A stretch of DNA of 35,988 nucleotides, taken from contig NZ_AJZM02000263.1 in the NCBI RefSeq assembly GCF_000272405.2, positions 200-36,187 of the forward strand, given 5' to 3'. This DNA comes from Vibrio tasmaniensis 1F-187. GTDB taxonomy: Bacteria; Pseudomonadota; Gammaproteobacteria; Enterobacterales; Vibrionaceae. The position numbers and the translations under genes are program-made. Positions 17,451 through 27,445 of this stretch are shown here, piece after piece; the stretch's first letter is position 1, and every line of letters begins with the position of its first letter. The notes beneath the pieces were generated by a model that had not been told where the DNA came from, ran no database searches, and saw only the letters and a list, made by a program, of their open reading frames with translations.

Positions 17451-18290
17451 TTAGCGAGTTAGCGTGTGTTTTTTTATATAAGCTGACGGGTAACCCATTA
17501 GCTTAACTTGTTCTAATTTTTCTTGAGTCAGAGCATAGTCATGAAATGGGCCGAGCATCAGGCGGTAGTTATCATCATTTGGCTGCAAGAACGTTGCTAC
17601 AGCTAACTTTTCGCCTAGATCTTTGGCTAACTTCTCGGTTCTATCTTCATGTGGAGAAGTGACTACTTGAATAATAAATTGAGGTAAAGCCGCCTTTTTA
17701 TTTGCGTCAGTTGGCATAGCCACAGTGATGACTTCTATCTCAACATTTGCCGTGCCTGTTCTCAATACATCGAGTTTGTATGCCGCGGCATAACTAAGGT
17801 CAATGATTCGCCCTTCATGAAATGGACCTCGGTCATTGATGCGCACAATCGTCGTTTTGTCATTGTCGGTATTCGTCACTTTTACATAGCTCGGAATCGG
17901 CAATGTTTTGTGTGCCGCAGACATCGAATACATGTCGTAGATCTCGCCATTCGACGTTAAATGACCATGAAATTTCTTACCGTACCAAGAGGCTTTGCCT
18001 TTCTCAGTAAACCCTTCTGTCTTCTTTACGATCTTGTAGTCTTCGCCACGCAAAGTGTAATCCGTGTTACCACCTAAACTATAAGGTTCATACTGAGGGT
18101 GAGCATCCTCGAGATGCTCTACTGAGATTGGTGCGTCTGGTGCAATATCTGAATCTATATCGTAGCGGCCTGTTGGTTCTGTCGAAGAACAACCGTTTAT
18201 AACAACGGCTAGGCTCAATATAGACACTAGTTTTTTTATTGGCAGCTCATTAACCAAAGATGTTTTTATAGGAGTTACTTTAACAGACAT
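17451..18290 (-). CDS. rlpA: Septal-ring lytic transglycosylase lipoprotein RlpA
   Basis: The roughly 279-residue outer-membrane lipoprotein has a signal ending in a lipobox with C34 (VVINGCSS). A double-psi beta-barrel domain follows (about 75-170), with KASWYGKKFHGHLTSNGE and the catalytic-type NDRGP, and then a C-terminal SPOR domain (about 205-279) that binds denuded glycan strands at division sites. In Pseudomonas, RlpA cleaves naked glycans. The ATG at 18290 is preferred; TTG at 18293 directly abuts the rodA stop and is also in frame. It is shorter than E. coli RlpA (362 residues) because of a short linker. It is translationally linked to rodA. Confidence 0.93.
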   Translation of the reverse strand: MSVKVTPIKTSLVNELPIKKLVSILSLAVVINGCSSTEPTGRYDIDSDIAPDAPISVEHLEDAHPQYEPYSLGGNTDYTLRGEDYKIVKKTEGFTEKGKASWYGKKFHGHLTSNGEIYDMYSMSAAHKTLPIPSYVKVTNTDNDKTTIVRINDRGPFHEGRIIDLSYAAAYKLDVLRTGTANVEIEVITVAMPTDANKKAALPQFIIQVVTSPHEDRTEKLAKDLGEKLAVATFLQPNDDNYRLMLGPFHDYALTQEKLEQVKLMGYPSAYIKKHTLTR

Positions 18291-18293
18291 CAA

Positions 18294-19415
18294 TTAGGTC
18301 GCCTTTGAGAATGCTTTTCTGTGTGTATGGATTGACATTAAAATACCGAAACCGGCCATAAGGGTAACCATAGAGGTACCGCCATAGCTGACCAGAGGTA
18401 GAGGGACACCCACCACAGGTAGAATGCCGCTTACCATACCAATGTTTACGAAAATATAGACGAAGAAACTCAGTACGATACTGCCGCCCATCATTCGACC
18501 AAATGCTGTTTGAGCTTGGCTAGCAAGCACTAGGCCACGGCCAATAATGAACAGGTAGATAGCGAGCAAAAACAAAATACCAATCATGCCCCACTCTTCG
18601 GCGATGACCGCAAAAATAAAGTCGGTATGGCGCTCTGGAATGAACTCTAGTTGAGATTGGGTACCTTGCAGCCAACCTTTTCCTGATATACCACCAGAGC
18701 CAATTGCAATCTTACTTTGGATGATGTGATAGCCTGCACCTAATGGATCTGATTCAGGGTCAAAAAGGGTTCTTACACGAACTTTTTGATATTCACGCAT
18801 CAAGAAGAACCATAAGATTGGAATAAACCCACCCAGTGCAATCGCGGCACTAGCAATGATCTTCCAACTAATACCTGCCAGGAATATCACGAAGATACCG
18901 GATGCTGCGATGAGTATCGATGTGCCTAGATCTGGCTGTTTAGCGATAAGGATTGTAGGTACAAACACCATCACTAATGAGATAGCTAAGGTTTGGAAAG
19001 TGGGTGGCAGTGAGCGCTTACCAATAAATCGAGCCAGCATCAAAGGTACTGCAAGCTTCAATAGTTCAGAGGGTTGGAATCGAATAAAGCCGAAGTTTAA
19101 CCAGCGCTGTGCACCTTTAGAGGCCTCGCCAAAGAACAACACTCCGAGTAGTAGAATAACGCCGCCCGCAAACAGTAGTGGAGCCAAGGTCTCATAAGTA
19201 CGAGGCGAGATTTGCGCTAAAAAGATCATCACACCTAAAGACAGCACCATACGCATCGCTTGGCGATCCATCATCGCAAGGCTTTGTCCGCTTGCGCTGT
19301 ACATGATCAATAGGGCAAAGCCCATTAAAACCAGAATGCCAAGTAATAGCGGCAGGTCGATATGCAGCCGTTCAAATAGGGCTCTATTTCGTCCAGTTGA
19401 AGGATCAAGTTTCAT
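18294..19415 (-). CDS. rodA: Peptidoglycan glycosyltransferase RodA (SEDS)
   Basis: The 373-residue, roughly ten-segment membrane protein polymerises lipid II for side-wall growth in the elongasome. SEDS signatures are present: [28 protein letters not shown] with the family aspartate, and the C-terminal [11 protein letters not shown]. Its start overlaps the mrdA stop by one base (TAATG), a sign of translational coupling with its transpeptidase partner PBP2. Also known as mrdB. Confidence 0.97.
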   Translation of the reverse strand: MKLDPSTGRNRALFERLHIDLPLLLGILVLMGFALLIMYSASGQSLAMMDRQAMRMVLSLGVMIFLAQISPRTYETLAPLLFAGGVILLLGVLFFGEASKGAQRWLNFGFIRFQPSELLKLAVPLMLARFIGKRSLPPTFQTLAISLVMVFVPTILIAKQPDLGTSILIAASGIFVIFLAGISWKIIASAAIALGGFIPILWFFLMREYQKVRVRTLFDPESDPLGAGYHIIQSKIAIGSGGISGKGWLQGTQSQLEFIPERHTDFIFAVIAEEWGMIGILFLLAIYLFIIGRGLVLASQAQTAFGRMMGGSIVLSFFVYIFVNIGMVSGILPVVGVPLPLVSYGGTSMVTLMAGFGILMSIHTHRKAFSKAT

Positions 19416-21307
19416 TATTTTATGGGCTCACTTTCATAATCTTCTGCAAGAATAATATGGTCTAAAATTCTTCTTACAACTGGGCCACCATTTGATGACC
19501 CACCACCGGCATTCTCCAAAACGATAGTTACGACCGCTTCAGGATCTTCAAAAGGCGCATAACCGGTGAAGAGGGCATGATCGCGTAAATGTTCTGCGAT
19601 TTCATCTGCGTTGTATTCTTCATCTTCTTTTAGACCGAAGACTTGTGCAGTACCTGATTTACCAGCAGTTTGATAAGACATTTTTTGGAATGAGCGTCTT
19701 GCTGTGCCTTTCTTTCCGTGGTTTACCAATCTCATGCCTTCTTGCGCGATATCCCAGTATCTCTGCTTAACACCAGTTACCGGAGGGTACGTTTCGATTT
19801 CAGATATCGTTTGTTCATCGAACGGTTGACCGTTCTCAATTGTCGCGCGTAGTAAATGGGGAGCGGTTACCTCTCCTTCATTGACCAATACTGAAGTCGC
19901 TTTTGCAATCTGCATTGGTGTTGCTGTCCAGTAGCCCTGGCCAATACCGACAGGGATGGTGTCACCTTGATACCAAGGTACACGGTGTCTGGCCATTTTC
20001 CATTCGCGAGTGGGCATATTCGCTTTGCTTTCTTCGTAAATGTCGATGCCAGTGTAATCACCAAAACCGAATAACATCATCCATTTAGATAAGCGATCGA
20101 TGCCTAAATCAAATGAGATTTGGTAGAAGAAGGTATCAACCGATTCTTCAATGGCTTTCTCTATGTCAACGACACCGTGTCCCCAACGTAACCAGTCGCG
20201 GAACGGCTTCGTTTTCGAGTTTGGAATCTTCCAATAGCCCGGGTCATTACGCGTTGTGTTGGGTGTAATCACACCTTCTTGCAGAGCTGCGACGGCAATG
20301 AAGGGTTTGATCGTCGATGCCGGCGGATAAATTCCTAGCGTTGCGCGGTTAACTAAAGGTCGGTCTTTGTCTTGAAGCAGAGCATTATAACCTTTCGAAG
20401 AAATACCATGCACAAAGGCATTTGGGTCGTAGCTTGGGCTGGAAACCATGGCTAATACGCCATTGTCTTTCGGGTCGAGAACCACTGCTGAACCACGACG
20501 TCCATCAAGCAGTTTATGCACGTATAGCTGAAGTTTGATATCTAAGTTGAGCACGATATCTTTGCCCGGAGCCGAAGGCACAAATTTAAGAGTGCGGATC
20601 ACTCGTCCACGGCTGTTTACTTCGACTTCTTGATAGCCAGCGGTGCCGTGTAGCATGTCTTCGTAATAGCGCTCAATGCCGAGTTTACCGATATCGCGGG
20701 TGGCTTGGTAATTGGCGTCTTTCTCTTCACGAACCAAGCGCTGCATGTCGCGATCGTTGATTCGCGAGACATAGCCAATTACGTGGGTGAGAACATCACC
20801 ATAAGGGTAGAAACGTTTTAGCGTACCTGTCACTTCAACGCCTGGGAACTTATGTTGATTTACAGAAAAGACCGCCACTTGTTCTTCGGTGAGCTGATTT
20901 AGAATCGGTACTGATTTGAAGCGACGTGAATTACGACGATCACGATTAAAACGTTCGATACGCTCCGGTGGTATGTCAATTAACGCTTGTAAACGAACAA
21001 GCGTATCTTCCATGTTTTTGACTTTTTCTGGGGTGATCTCCAGATTAAAAACGGGCCGGTTTTCTGCAAGAAGTACACCGTTGCGGTCGTAAATTAAACC
21101 ACGGTTGGGTGCGATTGGAACAACTTTGATGCGGTTGTCGTTGGAGCGGGTTTTATAGTCCTGATATTGATTAACTTGGATATTGTAAAGGTTCACAACC
21201 AGTAAGCTCATCATCACTATAATCCCTGCAAACGCAACAAAAGCACGACTAGTAAATAGTCGTGCTTCTGCTTTGTAATCACGAATTTGGCTACGTTTAC
21301 GTAACAT
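19415..21307 (-). CDS. mrdA: Penicillin-binding protein 2, elongation transpeptidase
   Basis: The 630-residue class B PBP cross-links peptidoglycan with RodA in rod-shape elongation. It has one N-terminal membrane helix (about 20-42), a dimerisation/pedestal region ([17 protein letters not shown]), and a transpeptidase domain. The catalytic S331-T-I-K334, SVD (389-391) and KSGTAQ (about 545) motifs are intact. Length matches E. coli PBP2. It starts at ATG seven bases after the rlmH stop. Confidence 0.97.
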   Translation of the reverse strand: MLRKRSQIRDYKAEARLFTSRAFVAFAGIIVMMSLLVVNLYNIQVNQYQDYKTRSNDNRIKVVPIAPNRGLIYDRNGVLLAENRPVFNLEITPEKVKNMEDTLVRLQALIDIPPERIERFNRDRRNSRRFKSVPILNQLTEEQVAVFSVNQHKFPGVEVTGTLKRFYPYGDVLTHVIGYVSRINDRDMQRLVREEKDANYQATRDIGKLGIERYYEDMLHGTAGYQEVEVNSRGRVIRTLKFVPSAPGKDIVLNLDIKLQLYVHKLLDGRRGSAVVLDPKDNGVLAMVSSPSYDPNAFVHGISSKGYNALLQDKDRPLVNRATLGIYPPASTIKPFIAVAALQEGVITPNTTRNDPGYWKIPNSKTKPFRDWLRWGHGVVDIEKAIEESVDTFFYQISFDLGIDRLSKWMMLFGFGDYTGIDIYEESKANMPTREWKMARHRVPWYQGDTIPVGIGQGYWTATPMQIAKATSVLVNEGEVTAPHLLRATIENGQPFDEQTISEIETYPPVTGVKQRYWDIAQEGMRLVNHGKKGTARRSFQKMSYQTAGKSGTAQVFGLKEDEEYNADEIAEHLRDHALFTGYAPFEDPEAVVTIVLENAGGGSSNGGPVVRRILDHIILAEDYESEPIK

Positions 21308-21313
21308 TAACGC

Positions 21314-21784
21314 TTATTCTCGATGATAAGGGTGGTTAGCAGTGACGCTCCAAGCTCGATACAAGCTTTCAGCCATGATAACGCGTACTAATGGGTGAGG
21401 GAGAGTAAGTGCTGACAGAGACCAGCTTTGGTCTGCTGCCGCTTTACATGCTGGTGCTAATCCTTCAGGCCCGCCAATAAGGATAGAAACGTCACGGCCA
21501 TCCAGCTTCCAACTTTCCAATTGCTCTGCGAGTTGAGGCGTATCCCACTTTCTTCCTGGGATATCAAGTGTGACAATGCGGTTGCCTTTTGGAACTGCAG
21601 CTAACATTGCTTCGCCTTCTTTTTGAAGAATACGTGCAATATCGGCATTTTTACCGCGTTTTCCCGCAGTGATTTCAATGAGTTCTAATGGCATATCATG
21701 AGGGAAGCGGCGTTTATATTCTTTAAAGCCTTCTTCAACCCACTTTGGCATTTTTGTACCAACTGCGATTAACTGGATCTTCAA
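21314..21784 (-). CDS. rlmH: 23S rRNA pseudouridine-1915 N3-methyltransferase
   Basis: The 156-residue SPOUT-class enzyme methylates pseudouridine 1915 in helix 69 of assembled 70S ribosomes using SAM. The knotted SAM site is seen in LIGGPEGL and the tail [19 protein letters not shown]...NHPYHRE, which matches E. coli RlmH almost exactly. Start is TTG at 21784, three bases after the rsfS stop, with GGGG in the rsfS tail as ribosome site. The alternative internal ATG would delete the conserved [10 protein letters not shown] strand. Confidence 0.96.
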   Translation of the reverse strand: MKIQLIAVGTKMPKWVEEGFKEYKRRFPHDMPLELIEITAGKRGKNADIARILQKEGEAMLAAVPKGNRIVTLDIPGRKWDTPQLAEQLESWKLDGRDVSILIGGPEGLAPACKAAADQSWSLSALTLPHPLVRVIMAESLYRAWSVTANHPYHRE

Positions 21785-21787
21785 AGC

Positions 21788-22105
21788 TTAGCCCCAAAGT
21801 TTTTCTAGTTGGTACAGTTCACGATGCTCTTCTTGCATAACGTGAAGCATGCTTGTGCCCATATCTAGAACAACCCATTCACCTTCTTTTTGGCCGTCCA
21901 TGCCAAGGGGATTCATGCCAGCCTTGCGCACTTCATCAGCAACATGCTGTGCAATAGAGGCAACATGGCGCTTAGATGTACCAGTACAAACAATCATGTA
22001 GTCAGTAACACTTGATTTGCCTTCTACATCGATAGTCACAATCGATTCTGCTTTCATGTCGTCGGCTTTGTCTGCAAGAAAATCTTTTAGTTCTTCACGT
22101 AACAC
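21788..22105 (-). CDS. rsfS: Ribosomal silencing factor RsfS
   Basis: The 105-residue protein binds L14 on the 50S subunit and blocks 30S joining when nutrients are scarce. Family motifs present are KSSVTDYMIVCTGTSKRHV and the C-terminal MQEEHRELYQLEKLW. The start is GTG at 22105, served by AAAGGA upstream. In E. coli nadD (and cobC) precede this gene; here the next gene upstream is holA. Confidence 0.96.
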   Translation of the reverse strand: MLREELKDFLADKADDMKAESIVTIDVEGKSSVTDYMIVCTGTSKRHVASIAQHVADEVRKAGMNPLGMDGQKEGEWVVLDMGTSMLHVMQEEHRELYQLEKLWG

Positions 22106-22136
22106 GGGGTGTTCCTTTAATCTGAGTTTAGCTTTT

Positions 22137-22154
22137 TAGGGTCTGTTGACCCTA
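22137..22154. other. Hairpin in the holA-rsfS gap
   Basis: TAGGGTC (22137-22143) pairs with GACCCTA (22148-22154) around a TGTT loop. On the transcribed minus strand it is followed by A rather than T, so it is not a standard terminator. It occupies the place where nadD lies in E. coli. Confidence 0.45.
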
Positions 22155-22169
22155 GAATATACCACGCTT

Positions 22170-23195
22170 TTATGCGTGAAATGGGATTGAAGCTGAAGGG
22201 GTACAAAACTCTACGCTTAACTGATGAATTAGTGGCCAAGGCGACTGTTCATATTGCGTTTTTGTCATTAATTCTACTTGAGTGAGTAGCGCAAACAGGG
22301 AGTGTAATTGAGATATCGAAACTCTTGTTAGCGCAGCGTTATAAATAGTTTTTTTGGATTGCCAGACACGGTGCTTTTCAAATACCTGCGCGATTGGCAT
22401 CTGCTTCATTTGTTGCTGCATTTGTAATAGCAGAGCAAGCTCACGTTGTATGCTGCGCAATAAGATAACGGGTTCGACACCTTCGGCTTCTAACTGACGC
22501 AGGATTCGCTGTGCACGATTGCCTTTGCCTGCTAATAACGCATCACTCCAATGGAATGGCGTAAAGTGGTTGTGTCGACTCAGCGATTCTTCTAAACGTA
22601 CTAATGTGAGCTTTCCATCTGGGTATTGGAGAGCCAGTTTTTCTAGGCTTTGGGTGAGCGCAAATAGATTACCCTCATGCCATTGCGCCAACATTTGTAT
22701 CGCTTCAGGATCCGGTGATAAGCCGAACTGACGACAGCGTGTTTGAACAAACTGAGGTAATCGGCTAACGTCTGGGGTTAGGCAGCTGATCCAGTGGCCT
22801 TGATTCGAGAGTGCTTTAAACCACTTAGCGCTTTCTTGAGCTTTAGTGAGCTTGGTACCCACCAAGATCAACAAGATGTCGCTATGAATATGCTCTGAAA
22901 TTGCGAGCAGCTCTTTTGCTATTGCGGCATTGACCCCGGACTCTGGCAATTCAAGTTCGATGAGCTGACGACTAGAGAATAGGCTCAATGCTTGAGTGCA
23001 GTCGTAAACTTGATTCCAGTCGAGACTGCTATCAATAGCAAAGCGGTGGCGTTCTTCGAAACCTTGCTCTTTGGCTGTCTTTTGAATCGCTTCTCGGCTT
23101 TCCTGCAGTAGTAAAGGTTCGTTACCAAAAATTAGGTAAACGTTGCTTAACTGCTTAGCAAGTTGCTCAGATAAACGATCAGCAAAAATACGCAT
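22170..23195 (-). CDS. holA: DNA polymerase III subunit delta
   Basis: The 341-residue delta subunit of the clamp loader wrenches open the beta clamp. The N-terminus RIFADRLSEQLAKQLSNVYLIFGNEPLLLQESRE, with its P-loop-like but degenerate ATPase fold, matches E. coli HolA. The SLFSSRQLIELELPE segment fits the clamp-interacting helix. Length is near the E. coli value of 343. It lies nine bases after lptE and 64 bases before rsfS. Confidence 0.94.
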   Translation of the reverse strand: MRIFADRLSEQLAKQLSNVYLIFGNEPLLLQESREAIQKTAKEQGFEERHRFAIDSSLDWNQVYDCTQALSLFSSRQLIELELPESGVNAAIAKELLAISEHIHSDILLILVGTKLTKAQESAKWFKALSNQGHWISCLTPDVSRLPQFVQTRCRQFGLSPDPEAIQMLAQWHEGNLFALTQSLEKLALQYPDGKLTLVRLEESLSRHNHFTPFHWSDALLAGKGNRAQRILRQLEAEGVEPVILLRSIQRELALLLQMQQQMKQMPIAQVFEKHRVWQSKKTIYNAALTRVSISQLHSLFALLTQVELMTKTQYEQSPWPLIHQLSVEFCTPSASIPFHA

Positions 23196-23204
23196 TAAAT
23201 AAAC

Positions 23205-23876
23205 CTATTGCTCTGCTGATTCACTTAACGTTGACTCTTCTTCTGAAGTCGGAGTGATCTCTACGTCTTCAATTTCAATGTTTTTGATGTTGTATTGTTT
23301 CTCAAGCTCTTTTACTTGAACCTGTTCAAGCTTTTCTAGGTTCATACTATCAGCTGCAATGTTAGCTTTTAATCGAGCCATTTGACGAAGGATTTGGCTC
23401 GTAGCAAGTTTGCGCATTTCGTCTTCTATCATGTCACGCTCAACCGATTTCGCAAGTGCAGTTAACGGGTTATCTAGATAACTGCGGGTTACGCTGGTTG
23501 AGAATGTCTTTGAGCCTAAATCCGGGATAGTTACGCGGTATCTTGCTTTGAACGTTAGCTCTTTTTCAGCTGCTCGAGGACCTGTTTTTTGAGAACCTTG
23601 ATAAAGAGACAGCGTTCGCTCACCGACGCCTTCGCTAATGATGTGCAGGTTAGGTGTGTTCTCAGCAGGTGGCACGATTTCTACATCATTCATACGCAGC
23701 TGGCTTTTCATCATACGTGTAAACGTACTGTATTGGTCGTAACTGGTCACAGAGATTTTGTTGAGTTCTTCTGGCACAGAGTAATCACCGCGCAGGTGAA
23801 AACCACAGGCGCTCAGTAGGCTAACGGTTAGAACAACAATAGTAACTTTCAATGAAGATAGTGAATTCAGGCGCAT
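23205..23876 (-). CDS. lptE: LPS-assembly lipoprotein LptE
   Basis: The 223-residue outer-membrane lipoprotein plugs the LptD barrel and helps deliver LPS to the cell surface. The signal peptide ends in the lipobox LLSACGFHLRG, typical of LptE. The core (RMMKSQLRMNDVEIVPP, LTFKARYRVTIPD) fits the family. It is about 30 residues longer than E. coli LptE because of an acidic tail (EDVEITPTSEEESTLSESAEQ). It is followed closely by holA. Confidence 0.93.
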   Translation of the reverse strand: MRLNSLSSLKVTIVVLTVSLLSACGFHLRGDYSVPEELNKISVTSYDQYSTFTRMMKSQLRMNDVEIVPPAENTPNLHIISEGVGERTLSLYQGSQKTGPRAAEKELTFKARYRVTIPDLGSKTFSTSVTRSYLDNPLTALAKSVERDMIEDEMRKLATSQILRQMARLKANIAADSMNLEKLEQVQVKELEKQYNIKNIEIEDVEITPTSEEESTLSESAEQ

Positions 23877-23965
23877 TATTTGATGGCTCTCATGAAGGTA
23901 GAATACTTATTAAAAAGCTTTAGTTAGTTAGAGTTGTTAGGCTCAAGTCTAAAGCGCTTAAATAA

Positions 23966-23995
23966 GTAGACAGGGTTATTAGCTACCCTGTCTAC
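23966..23995. terminator. Perfect 11-bp hairpin between leuS and lptE
   Basis: GTAGACAGGGT (23966-23976) pairs with ACCCTGTCTAC (23985-23995) around an eight-base loop. On the minus strand the following bases are TTATTT, a weak U-tract. It may terminate or attenuate leuS transcription before lptE, unlike the continuous E. coli operon. Confidence 0.5.
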
Positions 23996-24055
23996 AGACT
24001 GCTTTTGATGAATTAAGTTCTTTAATTCTTTAGCAATTGCACAATGTTAGCGAAA

Positions 24056-26632
24056 TTAGTTCGCAACGATGTTTAGAAGCTTACCAGGTACGAAGATAAC
24101 TTTACGGATAGTTAACCCATCTAGGAACTTCTTAGCGTTCTCATCATTTAGACCAAGCTCACGAACTTGCTCTTCTGTCGCGTCAGCAGCAACCGTTAGT
24201 TTTGCTCGTAGCTTACCGTTGATCATTACAACGATAGTCTTCTCGTCTTCAACTAGCGCTTTCTCATCGAAAGTTGGCCATGTTGCTGAGTCTACGTTTG
24301 ATTCACCCAATGCAATCCACATTTCGTAAGAGATGTGTGGCGTCATAGGGTAAAGCATACGTACAACTGCTTTTAGTGCTTCATCAAGAATTGCACGATC
24401 TTGTACAGACTCTTGAGGCGCTTTCGCTAGCTTGTTCATCAATTCCATGATCGCAGCGATTGCTGTGTTGAACGTTTGGCGGCGGCCGATATCGTCCGTT
24501 ACTTTCGCGATAGTCTTGTGGATATCACGACGAAGTGCTTTTTGGTCACCAGACAAAGCAGAAGCATCAACAGATTCAGCTGCACCTTTAGAAGAGTGAG
24601 CGTGAACCAGTTTCCAAACACGCTTAAGGAAGCGGTTTGCGCCTTCAACGCCAGATTCTTGCCATTCAAGTGTCATGTCTGCAGGAGAAGCAAACATCAT
24701 GAATAGACGTACAGTGTCAGCACCGTACTTGTCTACCATCTCTTGTGGGTCGATACCGTTGTTTTTCGACTTAGACATTTTGATCATGCCTGAGTGTTCA
24801 ACGTCGCGGCCTTGGTTGTCGACTGCTTTTTCAATACGACCTTTCGCGTCACGGTCGATAGTCACGTCAGTTGGAGCAATCCATTCCTTCGTGCCTTTCT
24901 CGTTCGTGTGGTAGAACGCGTCAGCTAGAACCATGCCTTGACATAGAAGTTGCTTGAACGGTTCATCAGATGTCACGTAACCCGCATCACGAAGAAGCTT
25001 GTGGAAGAAGCGAGAGTAAAGCAGGTGCATACATGCGTGCTCGATACCACCAACGTATTGGTCAACTGGCAACCAGTAGTTTGCTTTCTCTGGATCTAGA
25101 ATATCGTCAGCTTGTGGTGAACAGTAACGTGCGTAGTACCATGAAGACTCCATGAACGTATCGAACGTATCAGTCTCACGAAGAGCAGGTTCGCCATTGA
25201 ATGTTGTTTCAGCCCAAGATTTGTCAGCTTTGATTGGGCTAGTAACGCCATCCATTACCACGTCTTCTGGAAGAATGACTGGCAGCTGGTCCGCTGGTAC
25301 TGGGTGAACTTCACCGTCTTCAGTGGTTACCATTGGGATTGGAGCACCCCAGTAACGCTGACGAGATACACCCCAGTCACGCAGACGGAAGTTTACAGTC
25401 TTCTTACCTTTGCCTTCAGTTTCCAGTTTCGCAGCGATTGCATCGAATGCTTCTTGGAACGCAAGACCATCGAATTCACCAGAATCGAACAGTACGCCTT
25501 TCTCAGTGTAAGCCGCTTCAGACACATCTAGCTCAGAACCGTCTTCAGGTTTGATTACTGGGATGATATCGATGCCGTACTTAGTTGCGAATTCGTAGTC
25601 ACGTTGATCGTGAGCAGGAACCGCCATTACAGCACCTGTGCCGTAATCCATAAGAACGAAGTTAGCTACGTAAACAGGAACAACACGACCGTTAAGAGGG
25701 TGGATAGCTGTTAGGCCAGTATCCATGCCTTTCTTTTCCATCGTTGCGAGTTCAGCTTCAGCCACTTTGGTGTTACGACATTCTTCAACGAATGCTGCAA
25801 GCTCAGGGTTGTTCTGTGATGCTTTCTCTGCAAGAGGGTGACCTGCGGCGATACCAACGTAAGAAACACCCATTAGTGTATCAGGACGTGTTGTGTACAC
25901 TTCTAATGGCGCTTCTTCACCGTTAACAGCGAAAGATAGTTCAACACCTTCAGAGCGGCCGATCCAGTTGCGCTGCATGGTCTTAACCATTTCAGGCCAA
26001 CCTTCAAGGTTGTCTAGATCGTCTAGTAGCTCTTGAGCGTACTCAGTGATTTTAATGAACCACTGTGGGATTTTCTTTTGTTCTACCGGAGTATCACAAC
26101 GCCAGCAGCAACCGTCTTCTACTTGCTCGTTTGCAAGAACCGTTTGGTCGTTTGGACACCAGTTAACAGAAGATGTCTTCTTGTAAACTAGGCCTTGTTC
26201 GTAAAGCTTCGTGAAGAACTCTTGTTCCCAACGGTAGTACTCAGGAGTACACGTTGCGAATTCACGTTTCCAGTCGTAACCAAAGCCTAAAAGCTTAAGC
26301 TGGTTTTTCATGTATTCGATGTTTTCGTAAGTCCACGGAGCAGGCGCTGTGTTGTTTTTTACAGCTGCGTTTTCTGCTGGTAGGCCGAATGCATCCCAAC
26401 CGATTGGCTGCATTACGTTTTTGCCTTGTAGACGTTGGAAACGAGATACCACATCACCGATGGTGTAGTTACGCACGTGACCCATGTGCAGTCGGCCACT
26501 TGGGTAAGGGAACATAGAAAGACAGTAGAATTTTTCTTTGTTTGGGTCTTCACTTACAACGAAAGTCTCGCTGTTATCCCAGTGTTGTTGAACCTTTTGT
26601 TCAATCTCTTGCGGGTTATATTGTTCTTGCAT
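24056..26632 (-). CDS. leuS: Leucyl-tRNA synthetase
   Basis: The 858-residue class I synthetase charges tRNA-Leu. The HIGH motif reads HMGH (49-52) and the KMSKS loop is present as [11 protein letters not shown] (about residue 620). The CP1 editing domain lies between them, with [16 protein letters not shown] and the conserved [14 protein letters not shown] segment that hydrolyses mischarged tRNA. Length matches E. coli (860). It heads the minus-strand block, and lptE follows after 179 bases containing a strong hairpin. Confidence 0.98.
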   Translation of the reverse strand: MQEQYNPQEIEQKVQQHWDNSETFVVSEDPNKEKFYCLSMFPYPSGRLHMGHVRNYTIGDVVSRFQRLQGKNVMQPIGWDAFGLPAENAAVKNNTAPAPWTYENIEYMKNQLKLLGFGYDWKREFATCTPEYYRWEQEFFTKLYEQGLVYKKTSSVNWCPNDQTVLANEQVEDGCCWRCDTPVEQKKIPQWFIKITEYAQELLDDLDNLEGWPEMVKTMQRNWIGRSEGVELSFAVNGEEAPLEVYTTRPDTLMGVSYVGIAAGHPLAEKASQNNPELAAFVEECRNTKVAEAELATMEKKGMDTGLTAIHPLNGRVVPVYVANFVLMDYGTGAVMAVPAHDQRDYEFATKYGIDIIPVIKPEDGSELDVSEAAYTEKGVLFDSGEFDGLAFQEAFDAIAAKLETEGKGKKTVNFRLRDWGVSRQRYWGAPIPMVTTEDGEVHPVPADQLPVILPEDVVMDGVTSPIKADKSWAETTFNGEPALRETDTFDTFMESSWYYARYCSPQADDILDPEKANYWLPVDQYVGGIEHACMHLLYSRFFHKLLRDAGYVTSDEPFKQLLCQGMVLADAFYHTNEKGTKEWIAPTDVTIDRDAKGRIEKAVDNQGRDVEHSGMIKMSKSKNNGIDPQEMVDKYGADTVRLFMMFASPADMTLEWQESGVEGANRFLKRVWKLVHAHSSKGAAESVDASALSGDQKALRRDIHKTIAKVTDDIGRRQTFNTAIAAIMELMNKLAKAPQESVQDRAILDEALKAVVRMLYPMTPHISYEMWIALGESNVDSATWPTFDEKALVEDEKTIVVMINGKLRAKLTVAADATEEQVRELGLNDENAKKFLDGLTIRKVIFVPGKLLNIVAN

Positions 26633-26737
26633 CGATGGTATCCGGTTATCTTGGAATTTGTGAGTTCGGTTAGAACAGAATCTTACAGATCGTCATAGAA
26701 TACCTAAAGGAGCCTAGTACAACAATAGTTATACCCT

Positions 26738-26815
26738 TCATACTTGCAGTTGCTGCCTAGTAGATGGCGTAATTTTCACTGAATTTCGCAGGGCAACTAT
26801 ACTTAAGAGTATGAA
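26738..26815. repeat. Possible dispersed inverted-repeat element
   Basis: TTCATACT (26738-26745) and AGTATGAA (26808-26815) form the ends of an imperfect inverted repeat about 80 bases long, with further weaker pairing inwards (GCAGTTGC with GGCAACT). It sits between the divergent leuS and ybeL. It resembles the short palindromic intergenic elements common in vibrios, but I cannot confirm other copies. Confidence 0.4.
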
Positions 26816-26895
26816 TTGCATTTGTTTGTGAGCGGGAGTGCATTGTGACGCACCCGTTTGCCCGCGTAAAAGTTGGTTATCTTAAGGAGGTTGTT

Positions 26896-27366
26896 ATGCC
26901 GAAGAAAAAAGCACTCTATGAAGAAGTGGTTGAAGAGGTCATCGAAACGCTGAAGCATAGTCCTGAAGAGCTCAACAACAAAATCGAAACGTCAGGTAAG
27001 TTTGCGAAAGCAGCCAATGACATGACCAAAGACGAGCTGTCGTTGATTTCCGCTTACGTAAAATCGGATTTAAAAGAGTTTTCCGAAAGCTATGAAGAGA
27101 GCAAAAGTGGTCCGTTTTATTTGATGATTGCAGACTCTATTTGGCAAGGGCTGTTGGACATCACTGATCGAACTAAGGTGGAATGGGTTGAACTGTTCCA
27201 AGATTTAGAGCATCAGGGCCTATATCAAGCGGGTGAAGTCATTGGGTTAGGTACTTTGGTATGTGACGAGTGTGGTCATCAAACCGAATATAACCACCCA
27301 ACCAATATCATTCCATGCATTAAATGTGGTTCTAAAGGGTTTAGTCGTAAAGCCCTTAAACCGTAA
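26896..27366 (+). CDS. ybeL: Zinc-ribbon protein YbeL (DUF1451)
   Basis: The 156-residue protein has a long helical part (about 1-110) and a C-terminal zinc ribbon with two CxxC pairs (CDECGHQTEYNHP, CIKCGSKGF). It matches the YbeL family, whose function is unknown. The start is ATG 26896, preceded by a perfect AAGGAGG at 26884-26890. A longer frame from GTG 26845 has no such site. It is the only plus-strand gene in the block, divergent from leuS and convergent with lnt. Confidence 0.9.
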   Translation: MPKKKALYEEVVEEVIETLKHSPEELNNKIETSGKFAKAANDMTKDELSLISAYVKSDLKEFSESYEESKSGPFYLMIADSIWQGLLDITDRTKVEWVELFQDLEHQGLYQAGEVIGLGTLVCDECGHQTEYNHPTNIIPCIKCGSKGFSRKALKP

Positions 27367-27395
27367 ACATGTAATTAACTTCAAACTGCGGCAAT

Positions 27396-27424
27396 AAAAA
27401 AGGGTTGACTCAATCAGTCAACCC
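27396..27424 (-). terminator. Terminator of the ybeZ-ybeY-corC-lnt unit
   Basis: GGGTTGACT (27402-27410) pairs with AGTCAACCC (27416-27424). On the minus strand the stem is followed by six T (27396-27401). On the plus strand it lies after ybeL and may terminate it too. Confidence 0.85.
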
Positions 27425-27445
27425 TCTAATCATTTTTCTTCGAAT

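Noticed and set aside
22137..22154. Terminator between holA and rsfS
   Set aside because: On the transcribed strand the stem is followed by A residues, not T, so only a hairpin is claimed.
26845..27366. GTG start for ybeL at 26845
   Set aside because: A perfect AAGGAGG lies just before ATG 26896, and the longer form adds a non-family leader.
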